This document shows positions 25,626 through 32,246 of a stretch of 51,796 nt of DNA, piece by piece. This stretch comes from Gp6-AA40 sp035263125 (GTDB taxonomy: Bacteria; Acidobacteriota; Vicinamibacteria; Vicinamibacterales; UBA2999): assembly GCA_035263125.1 (NCBI GenBank), contig DATFRP010000126.1, positions 1-51,796 of the forward strand, written 5' to 3'. Below the pieces are notes generated by a model, which searched no databases, was not told the DNA's origin, and saw only the letters and a list, made by a program, of their open reading frames with translations. Position 1 is the stretch's first letter; each line of letters begins with the position of its first letter. The position numbers and the translations under genes were made by a program.

Positions 25626-26280
25626 AACCGACGCCGCGGACGGTGTGCAGCAGCTTCTTCGCGAACGGCTCGTCGACCTTGTCGCGCAGTCGGCTCACCA
25701 GCACGTCGACGACGTTGGTCTGCGGATCGAAGCTGTAGTTCCAGACGTGCGACAGGATCATCGTCTTCGAAATGACGCGGCCGGCGTTGCGCATCAGGTA
25801 TTCGAGCAGCGCGAATTCGCGAGGGCGGAGATCGATCGGTTTGCCGTCGCGTGTGACCCGGCGCGAGAGCAGGTCGAGCGTCAGATCCTCCACGGTGAGC
25901 GACGTCGGCTCGGTGGCGCGGGTGGCGCGGCGGACGAGCGCCTGGACGCGGGCGAGCAGTTCGGTGAACGCGAATGGCTTGGTGAGGTAGTCGTCGCCGC
26001 CGGTCTGCAGACCGCGCACCCGATCGTCGACCGCACGCCGCGCGCTCAGGATCAGCACCGGCGTGGAGATGCCGCGGCGCCGCACTTCCTCGATGAGCGA
26101 GAGCCCGTCGCGTCTGGGCAGCATCACGTCGACGATGGCGACGTCGTAGGATCCGGCGAGGGCGGCGTTCAGACCCTCGTCACCGTCGGCCGCGCGATCG
26201 ACGACAAAGCCCGCCTCGCGCAGGCCGCGCGTTACGAAGTCGGCGATCGTGTCGTCGTCTTCGACCAGCAAGGCACGCAC
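25609..26280 (-). CDS. OmpR/PhoB-family response regulator
   Basis: The protein has 223 residues with a GTG start. The receiver domain has the acidic pocket (VEDDD), phospho-acceptor Asp in VAIVDVMLP and Lys in YLTKPFAF. The C-terminal winged helix has LRPREFALLEYLMRN and VVDVLVSRLRDKVD. It pairs with the overlapping downstream kinase and probably controls htrA, which is in the same operon. Confidence 0.94.
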   Translation of the reverse strand: MRALLVEDDDTIADFVTRGLREAGFVVDRAADGDEGLNAALAGSYDVAIVDVMLPRRDGLSLIEEVRRRGISTPVLILSARRAVDDRVRGLQTGGDDYLTKPFAFTELLARVQALVRRATRATEPTSLTVEDLTLDLLSRRVTRDGKPIDLRPREFALLEYLMRNAGRVISKTMILSHVWNYSFDPQTNVVDVLVSRLRDKVDEPFAKKLLHTVRGVGYVLRA

Positions 26281-26333
26281 GAGGGCATGATACCGAGAGT
26301 AGGCGCCGGCCGTGCGATGGTAGACTCCCGGCC

Positions 26334-28169
26334 ATGCCGGTCTGCGCCACGTGCGGCACTTCGTATGCCTCGACCGTCAGGATCTGCGTACTCGACGGGA
26401 CGCCACTGGTGGCCGGGCCGACCGACAATCACCATCTCGGCACGCTGCTCGACGGCAAGTACCGCATCGATTCGTTCATCAGCGCCGGGGGCATGGGCTC
26501 GGTCTACCGCGCGCTGCACGTCATGCTCGACAAGACCGTTGCGGTGAAGGTGATCAAGAACGAGCTCGTCACCTCGGACGAGATCGTCGCACGGTTCCAG
26601 CGGGAAGCACGCGCCGCGTCCAACCTGCATCATCCGAACATCGTGTCGATCTACGACCTCGGCCAGACGTCTGATGGCAGGTTGTATATCGCGATGGAGT
26701 TCATCGACGGGCCGAGCCTCAGGCAGGTGATTCGGCAGAACGGACCGCTCACGCCTGGCCAGTCGATCGACATGCTGCGTCAGGTCGCCAGCGCGCTGTC
26801 ATCGGCACATCGAAAACAGATCGTGCACCGCGACCTGAAGTCCGACAACCTGATGCTGGCCTCGGAGGACGGGCGGAAGGTTGTGAAGCTCGTGGACTTC
26901 GGGATCGCCAAGACGTTCGACGATTCCACACAGTTGACGGCGGCCGGATTCATGCTCGGCACGCCGCGCTACATGTCGCCGGAACAGGCGGCCGGTAAGC
27001 CCGTCGATCATCGCGCTGATCTGTATTCACTCGGCGTGATTCTCTACGAGATGCTCACGGGCGATGTGCCGTTCGGCGATGCCGCGCTGACGTCGATGCT
27101 CGTCAGACTCGCGACGGAAGTTCCGCCTCCTCCTTCATCGAGGTGCCCAGACGGGCGAGTGCCGCCCGCGCTCGACGCGGTCGCCATGCGCTGCCTCGAA
27201 AAGGATCCCGACGAGCGCTTTCAATCTGCGGACGAATTCGCAGCTGCATTGGAGCGCGCGTCAGCAGAGGTCGACACTTCACCAGCTCCTTCGCAGACAT
27301 CGATCCCGACGGTGCAGGCGACGCTCGTTCGTCCGGCGGAGGCACGCGCGGTCGCGACGCGTCGTACGGACAGCACCCCGAGCGTTCCATCTGCATCCAC
27401 GAGCGCTGGGCTCGAGACTGCGGCATCGAGCAAGCAGCGCATCGGGCCACCTCTGCTGGTCGTCGGCGCCGCAACGGTTGCGGTCGTCAGTGGAGTCCTG
27501 CTGTGGAACAACCGTCACCAGGCGATCCGTCCTTCCACGACGAATCAGCAGCAGGCAGCGTCGTCTGTGCCAGCGCCGGCGCAGCCCACGCAAGTACCAG
27601 TGCAGGCACTGCCCGCCCAGCCGCAGCCACCGGCAGCGGCGAAGCCACCGGCTCTGTCTGTTGTCCGACCGCCGCTGGATGTGAACCCACCGCGATCGCA
27701 GACCGTTGTCAATCAAACGCCACCAGCCCCCGCGCCTGTCACGGCATCGACGCCCGCCACTGCGCCCGCGCCCGGAGTACCGGCCCGAACCCTAGGTCCC
27801 TCCGTGTTGGTAACGTGTCAGGGAGCCCCGGACGTATGCGATGCGATGCGTTCTGAACTCCTGCGTGCGTTGCAGGCGGACGCGTTCTCCGTGTCGGCCA
27901 CACAGGCGACCGCCGACATCGTGGTCGCTGTCAACGTCGTGCCTTTGTCCGAGAGTCCATCGACTCAGTTTGGAACTCCGAGCATCGTCCGCACGTACTC
28001 GGTCGAGTTGAGTGGCAACTCACATGGCAAGCCGCTCGTCATGCCCGCGAAGCGCGTCTTCGGATTCGATGCGGTGTTCGGTCGCCCGGTCCTTCAGGAG
28101 AATGCCCGGCAGATCGCATCGGGGACGGTCGAGGCCGTGCGTGCCTTCACGGCGAAGGGCAAGAATTGA
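26334..28169 (+). CDS. Membrane Ser/Thr protein kinase with N-terminal CxxC segment and extracytoplasmic domain
   Basis: The protein has 611 residues. The N-terminus has CATC plus Cys18, a partial zinc-ribbon-like element. The Hanks-type kinase domain (about 42-300) is complete: GGMGSV, Lys72 in VAVKVI, Asp167 in HRDLKSDN and Asp188 in DFG. One membrane segment (LLVVGAATVAVVSGVLLW) is followed by a 120-residue Pro/Ala/Gln linker and a C-terminal domain (VLVTCQGAPDVCDAM to the end) of unknown fold with two cysteines. The start lies 7 nt after TAGACT with no Shine-Dalgarno. It should sense something outside and phosphorylate cytosolic targets. Confidence 0.92.
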   Translation: MPVCATCGTSYASTVRICVLDGTPLVAGPTDNHHLGTLLDGKYRIDSFISAGGMGSVYRALHVMLDKTVAVKVIKNELVTSDEIVARFQREARAASNLHHPNIVSIYDLGQTSDGRLYIAMEFIDGPSLRQVIRQNGPLTPGQSIDMLRQVASALSSAHRKQIVHRDLKSDNLMLASEDGRKVVKLVDFGIAKTFDDSTQLTAAGFMLGTPRYMSPEQAAGKPVDHRADLYSLGVILYEMLTGDVPFGDAALTSMLVRLATEVPPPPSSRCPDGRVPPALDAVAMRCLEKDPDERFQSADEFAAALERASAEVDTSPAPSQTSIPTVQATLVRPAEARAVATRRTDSTPSVPSASTSAGLETAASSKQRIGPPLLVVGAATVAVVSGVLLWNNRHQAIRPSTTNQQQAASSVPAPAQPTQVPVQALPAQPQPPAAAKPPALSVVRPPLDVNPPRSQTVVNQTPPAPAPVTASTPATAPAPGVPARTLGPSVLVTCQGAPDVCDAMRSELLRALQADAFSVSATQATADIVVAVNVVPLSESPSTQFGTPSIVRTYSVELSGNSHGKPLVMPAKRVFGFDAVFGRPVLQENARQIASGTVEAVRAFTAKGKN

Positions 28170-28194
28170 GAAGGTGTGGGCTCTCCCATATACT
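28166..28194 (+). promoter_or_regulatory. Promoter of tRNA-Leu
   Basis: TTGAGA (28166-28171), a 17-nt spacer and TATACT (28189-28194) match a sigma-70-type promoter at ten of twelve positions. The -35 box overlaps the kinase stop codon. Transcription would start near 28201, about 50 nt before the mature tRNA. Confidence 0.75.
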
Positions 28195-28250
28195 GGATCG
28201 TCTCCGGCTACCGGGCGATTCGTCGAGGGCTCGGCGACGCCTCACACCAC

Positions 28251-28337
28251 GCGGAAGTGGCGGAATTGGCAGACGCACCAGCTTGAGGGGCTGGCGGTAG
28301 CAATACCGTGGGGGTTCGAGTCCCCCCTTCCGCACCA
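28251..28337 (+). tRNA. tRNA-Leu (anticodon GAG)
   Basis: The 87-nt gene folds as a class II tRNA: acceptor stem GCGGAAG/CTTCCGC, anticodon stem CCAGC/GCTGG with loop TTGAGGG and anticodon GAG at 28285-28287, a long variable arm, and the T-loop TTCGAGT. CCA is encoded at 28335-28337. Downstream DNA is repeat-rich and holds a mobile-looking nuclease gene. Confidence 0.97.
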
Positions 28338-28362
28338 TTCGACTCGCCTTCCGGCTCGCGAC

Positions 28363-28460
28363 GCGAGCCGCAAGGCTCGCTCATGGCGAGCCCTCCATCA
28401 GGTCGAATGTCCTGAGCGAGCGGTTCGCCAGCCGTAGGCTGGCGAAGTGCGAGTCGAAGG
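28363..28460. repeat. Palindrome-rich interspersed repeat, copy A
   Basis: About 98 bp. It contains the hairpin GCGAGCC-GCAA-GGCTCGC (28363-28380), the core CAGGTCGAATGTCCTGAGCG, the hairpin GCCAGCC-GTA-GGCTGGC (28427-28443) and ends in GAGTCGAAGG. Copy B at 28481-28587 matches it closely over the first ~65 bp. Confidence 0.88.
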
Positions 28461-28480
28461 GCCTTTCTTTCCGGATCTCG

Positions 28481-28587
28481 GCGAGCCGCAAGGCTCGCTC
28501 ATGGCGAGCCTCCATCAGGTCGAATGTCCTGAGCGAGCGGTTCGTCGGCCGCAGGCTGCCGCAGGCCGGCGAAGCGTGAGTCGAAGG
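28481..28587. repeat. Palindrome-rich interspersed repeat, copy B
   Basis: About 107 bp, same order of hairpins and core as copy A, with a longer and altered second hairpin (GTCGGCCGCAGG... GGCCGGC). A third partial copy of the right end (TTCGAGCGAGTCGAAGGG, 28654-28671) lies just before the GIY-YIG reading frame. The 382 bp between the tRNA and that gene hold nothing else recognisable. Confidence 0.88.
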
Positions 28588-28719
28588 ACTCCTCACTCCG
28601 CCTCCTGGACCCGAAGGGTCGCTTCTAGTGAACACTCAATGACGTTGAATGCCTTCGAGCGAGTCGAAGGGCAGCAACTCCACGTTGTCATCTCACGGCG
28701 ACGATGGCATCGTCGTCGA

Positions 28720-29049
28720 GTGGCGCACTACGCCTACTTGCTTCGCTGCGCGGACAACAGTCTGTACGTCGGCGAAACATCAGACCTTCCGACGCGCGAG
28801 CGCGATCACAATGAAGGACGCGGCGGCAGCTACACAGCCAAGAGGCGGCCCGTACAGATCGTCTATGCCGAGCAGCACAGGTCGAGAGAGGATGCCCTCA
28901 CGCGTGAACGCCAGATCAAGCGCTGGAGTACGAACAAGAAAGAGATGCTTGTCCGCGGCGACCTCGCAGGTCTGTCAGGCACCAGCCAGAGAGCACGAAT
29001 CCCAACCGCATTCACGTGGGAGGACTGGCTGACTCGGTACCGAGAATAG
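28720..29049 (+). CDS. GIY-YIG endonuclease family protein (UPF0213/YhbQ-like)
   Basis: The protein has 109 residues from GTG 28720. The GIY-YIG core is AYLLRCADNSLYVGETSDL with catalytic Arg in TRERDHNEG, then YTAKRRPVQIVYAE and EDALTRERQIKRWSTNKK. The C-terminus (GTSQRARIPTAFTWEDWL) is an extension. The open frame continues upstream through the palindromic repeats (ATG 28639 is an alternative start), but those codons are repeat sequence. Members of this family cut DNA, some of them single-stranded and sequence-specifically. A truncated second copy lies at 29865-30056. Confidence 0.85.
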   Translation: MAHYAYLLRCADNSLYVGETSDLPTRERDHNEGRGGSYTAKRRPVQIVYAEQHRSREDALTRERQIKRWSTNKKEMLVRGDLAGLSGTSQRARIPTAFTWEDWLTRYRE

Positions 29050-29552
29050 CTGCCAGTCGTCATCAGCGGTGACTATGTCGGCGTTACGCGCTGGGTCTTC
29101 GAGGTCGATCAATCGGTCACCCGGAAAAGGTGTGGTGTATTGAACAGCGCCTCGTTGACATAGAACGTCGCGAGACGATGTTCTCCGCGATTGCGTGCGC
29201 CGCGTATCGCGTTCGCGACGAGCTGCGCCGCGCCGATTTGCGCACGCTTCAGGTCATCGTCATTGGCGACGGTCGGTCCACGCCGGCCCGACTCGAGTCA
29301 ATTGCATTGCAGTCCGATCGGCCGCACTCTTGGCTGCCGCGCACGTCTGACAAATATCTCCAGAACTGGCGCAATAGCTGTAGACTCTTTGTGAGCCCGC
29401 ACCATCAGTTCTAAGACGATCTCAACAACACCCTCATTCACTTACAGAGCTCACGCTGGGGAACCGGGCCACGGCCCTGCTCCCCCGATCCGCGGCTGGC
29501 GTGCGACGCAGGCCATCCAGTCGATTTCAGCCACTTCTTCCAGAGGATACAG
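29050..29552. other. 503-bp intergenic region upstream of the cold-shock gene
   Basis: No convincing gene. An open frame at 29130-29414 lacks recognisable motifs and its codon use is unlike its neighbours. The last ~150 bp may be the structured 5' leader typical of cold-shock mRNAs; a possible -10 box (TAGACT) is at 29381-29386. The region is less GC-rich than the rest. Confidence 0.4.
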
Positions 29553-29753
29553 ATGACCACCAAAGGTACGATCAAGCGCATCACGGACAAAGGCTTCGGC
29601 TTCATCGCGACGGCTGACGGGGTCGAATATTTCTTTCACCAGTCCGCGTGTACGAGTACGCCATTCAACTCCCTGCGCGAAGGCCAGACCGTGACGTTCA
29701 CCATCGGCCAAGGCCCGAAAGGCCCGCGCGCTGAGAACGTCGTTCCGGACTAA
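29553..29753 (+). CDS. Cold-shock domain protein
   Basis: The protein has 66 residues, the usual CspA length. The RNA-binding motifs RNP1 (KGFGFIA) and RNP2 (VEYFFHQSA) are intact, with GPKGPRAENV at the C-terminus. It binds single-stranded RNA/DNA as an RNA chaperone. The start is preceded by AGAGGA. It sits between a complete and a truncated GIY-YIG gene. Confidence 0.95.
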   Translation: MTTKGTIKRITDKGFGFIATADGVEYFFHQSACTSTPFNSLREGQTVTFTIGQGPKGPRAENVVPD

Positions 29754-29864
29754 ACGTGCTCGTACTCGACAGCCGGGAACATCGCACACAAGGCAGAACC
29801 GCGTCGCCGCTCGGGCGCGTCTCGTCGGTCTGATTCAGCAAGCCGCCGATCGGCCCAAGACGCC

Positions 29865-30056
29865 GTTCAAATCGTCTATGCCGAGCATTACCGTTCGAGA
29901 GAAGATGCCCTCAAGCGCGAACGGCAGATCAAACGCTGGAGTTCGAAGAAAAAGGAGATGCTCGTTCGCGGTGAGGCCGCCGGTCTGTCAGGCACGAGCC
30001 AACGAGCACGGATCCGAACGGGATTCTCGTGGACCGACTGGTTGGCTCGACCCTGA
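29865..30056 (+). pseudogene. 5'-truncated GIY-YIG endonuclease gene
   Basis: The frame starting at 29865 encodes 63 residues from VQIVYAEHYRS to WTDWLARP. It aligns without gaps to the C-terminal part of the gene at 28720-29049, with about 50 of 63 residues identical. The catalytic GIY-YIG half is absent and the sequence before 29865 has no similarity, so this is a decayed paralogue. Confidence 0.85.
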
Positions 30057-30091
30057 GCCGCACTGCGTTCGTGGGAGTGCTGCGATCCGAC

Positions 30092-31012
30092 CTACCGACC
30101 GCCGCGGTGCGGCCCGTATTGCGGTTCCCACCCAGTCGGCTGCGCGTCCGGAAGGTTGAACAGCACGGCGTGGATTTCCTGGATCTGGCCGTTCTTCACG
30201 GCGAAGAACTCTCCAACGAGCCGGTCGTTCGTTGTGGCCGTGCTCTGACTCTTCAAGCCATCCTTCAAACCGAAGCGTACGATCGACAGCACGATGCCGC
30301 GTTCGGTATCGACGACCGGATAGCGGCGGTCCCAGAGATTGCGGCCGATGAAGCGCCCCTGATCGAAGCCGGCGGCCGCCGAGACGAAGGCCCCGTCGCG
30401 CACCATCCCCGTCGTCTGGAGGCCGTTCTCGAATCGCTTGGCGTCGGGCATCAGGGCCGCGCGGTGATACTCCGGCGTGCCGTTGGTCTGGAACGCGCGC
30501 CAGTAGCTCTCAGCGGCGGCGATGAGCCCGTAGTAGGAGTCCTGATCCGCCTCGCGGATCGTGAGCTGCAGCGCCGGCGACACCTCCTTGAGGCCGTCCG
30601 GATCCCACAACCGGTCTGCGTCGCCCTTGTTCGCGCGGATCGTTTCAATCTCTGTGAGCTTGCCGTCGGTCACTTTGAGGCGAACCATGTACATCGTCTT
30701 GCTGCCGTCGGCATTGAGCACCACCGCTTCAGTGCCGGTGTCGCCGAGACGTTCGTTGACGATGTCGAAGCGGTACACCGTGCGTTCGGCACCGTCCCAG
30801 AACGCCTGCGCCAGCGACACGGCGCGGCCGTTGAGGGTGACTTTTGCATTGGCGGCGAGCGGAACCTTCCCGGGCGCGTTGGCCGTCAGGGCCTGGAAGT
30901 AGGTGTCCACGACACCTGTGAGGCAGGCCCGGTTGCATTCGGCTCTTGCCTCGATGGCCGAAACGGCGATCACCATCACACTGGCGAGCACAGCGATTCG
31001 AGTGTGTCTCAT
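30092..31012 (-). CDS. Exported protein, DUF8021-like
   Basis: The protein has 306 residues. The signal peptide ends near SAIEARA; the mature start CNRACLTGVVDTYFQAL and the following PLAANAKVTLNG resemble a family of secreted proteins (DUF8021-type) also known from fungi. The architecture is two SnoaL/NTF2-like halves in my reading (YFQALTAN...; YGLIAAAESYWRAFQTNG...). No catalytic residues can be named. The start is preceded by GGAGGG. It diverges from the next gene over 70 bp. Confidence 0.75.
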   Translation of the reverse strand: MRHTRIAVLASVMVIAVSAIEARAECNRACLTGVVDTYFQALTANAPGKVPLAANAKVTLNGRAVSLAQAFWDGAERTVYRFDIVNERLGDTGTEAVVLNADGSKTMYMVRLKVTDGKLTEIETIRANKGDADRLWDPDGLKEVSPALQLTIREADQDSYYGLIAAAESYWRAFQTNGTPEYHRAALMPDAKRFENGLQTTGMVRDGAFVSAAAGFDQGRFIGRNLWDRRYPVVDTERGIVLSIVRFGLKDGLKSQSTATTNDRLVGEFFAVKNGQIQEIHAVLFNLPDAQPTGWEPQYGPHRGGR

Positions 31013-31082
31013 GGCGCCCTCCGGCGCGCATCATAGCCGATCAGAATGGGGATAGACTTGACGCGCACGGAGGGAGAGACAC

Positions 31083-32120
31083 ATGAACCACAGTCGCCTC
31101 TGTCTCATAGTCGGGCTCACCGCCCTCGTGTTCGTAGCGCCGGAACAACTCGCCCCTTCGTCGGTCGCTGCGCAATCGACAGCCGGACGGCAGGCGTGGA
31201 CACAGCCACGCACTCCTGAAGGACGACCCGACTTTCAAGGCGTCTGGGTCAATAACATCGCAACGCCGCTCGAACGGCCGGAGGTGCTCGCAGGGCGTGC
31301 GACCCTGACCGAGAAAGAAGTGGCGGCGATGAAGAAGAAGGCTCATGAACTGTTCAGCGGGCAGGGAGATGCCGCGTTCGGCGATTCCGTCTTCAACGCG
31401 GTGTGGGCCAATATCACCGGGGCCCGATCGGGGTTCACGAGTATCGACGGTGAGACCGGTGACTACAGCTCGGTCTGGACGGTCGACAGAGATTGGGAGA
31501 ATCGGACCTCGCTGATCACCGATCCCCCGGACGGTCGTCTGCCGCCGATGACCCCCGAGGGGATGAAAAGGCGTGACGCCAATCTGGCGGCGATGAAACG
31601 CGTGCCGGCGGGCCCCGCCGATCGGGCATTGCAGGAACGCTGTATCACCTACGGATCTCCGAGCCTGGTGGCCGGATACCAGAGCGCCTACGAGATTGTT
31701 CAAACGCCGGATACGGTGGCCCTCACTCTGGAAATGATTCACGACACGCGTGTGATTCCGCTGGATCAGCGTCCTCATCTCGCGCCTGCCGTGCGGCAGT
31801 GGCTTGGAGACTCGCGTGGGCATTGGGAGGGCGACACGCTCGTCGTCGAAACGGACAACTACAAACCGCGCAGCTTCATGAGCAGGTCCAGTGAGCAACT
31901 GCACGTCGTCGAGCGCTTCTCCCAGACCGGGGCAAATACTCTGAAATACGAGATGACGATCAATGACCCCGGCACGTGGACCCGGCCGTGGAGTCTGATG
32001 ATCCCGTTGAGGCGCGCGGAACATCCGATGTACGAATACGGCTGCCACGAGGGCAACTACGGCATGGCCGGCATTCTGACTGGAGCCCGTGCTGAGGAGC
32101 GCGCCGCCGGACATCCGTAG
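31083..32120 (+). CDS. Exported protein of the 'PRTPWGDPDLQG' family, paralogue 2
   Basis: The protein has 345 residues with a signal peptide in the first ~30 residues. It has PRTPEGRPDFQGVWVNN near the mature start, then CITYG, LDQRPHL, GHWEGDTLVVETDN, NDPGTWTRPW and YEYGCHEGNYG, matching the gene at 6306-7337 along its length. Function unknown. The start has GGAGGGAGAG. A TAGACT box lies 24 nt upstream of the start. Confidence 0.82.
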   Translation: MNHSRLCLIVGLTALVFVAPEQLAPSSVAAQSTAGRQAWTQPRTPEGRPDFQGVWVNNIATPLERPEVLAGRATLTEKEVAAMKKKAHELFSGQGDAAFGDSVFNAVWANITGARSGFTSIDGETGDYSSVWTVDRDWENRTSLITDPPDGRLPPMTPEGMKRRDANLAAMKRVPAGPADRALQERCITYGSPSLVAGYQSAYEIVQTPDTVALTLEMIHDTRVIPLDQRPHLAPAVRQWLGDSRGHWEGDTLVVETDNYKPRSFMSRSSEQLHVVERFSQTGANTLKYEMTINDPGTWTRPWSLMIPLRRAEHPMYEYGCHEGNYGMAGILTGARAEERAAGHP

Positions 32121-32216
32121 AATCTTGGGCACATCTTCACCAATCATCAAGACCGCGAGCGCCGCCGACGAGGCCGCGATTTTGAGCGGCTGGGGAATCG
32201 ACCCGAGCCGCATTTA

Positions 32217-32243
32217 GTCCTTCGTCCTTGGTGCTTGGTCCCC
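32217..32243. repeat. Heptanucleotide tandem repeat
   Basis: GTCCTTC, GTCCTTG, GTGCTTG and GTCCCC follow with a 7-bp period directly before the RapA-like start codon, so the tract may also set the spacing of translation signals. Confidence 0.6.
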
Positions 32244-32246
32244 GCG

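Noticed and set aside
22949..25775. 402- and 477-residue + strand frames over htrA, kinase and regulator
   Set aside because: They mirror three well-supported minus-strand genes, cross gene borders and show no domain.
28363..28587. Possible CRISPR array in the two-copy repeat after tRNA-Leu
   Set aside because: Only two long, unequal copies with internal hairpins and no regular spacers; no cas genes nearby.
29130..29414. 94-residue frame upstream of the cold-shock gene
   Set aside because: No recognisable motif, no ribosome-binding site, codon use unlike neighbours; more likely leader or spacer DNA.
28251..30056. Integrated element using tRNA-Leu as attachment site
   Set aside because: I found no direct repeat of the tRNA 3' end within the window and no integrase gene, although the region is repeat-rich.
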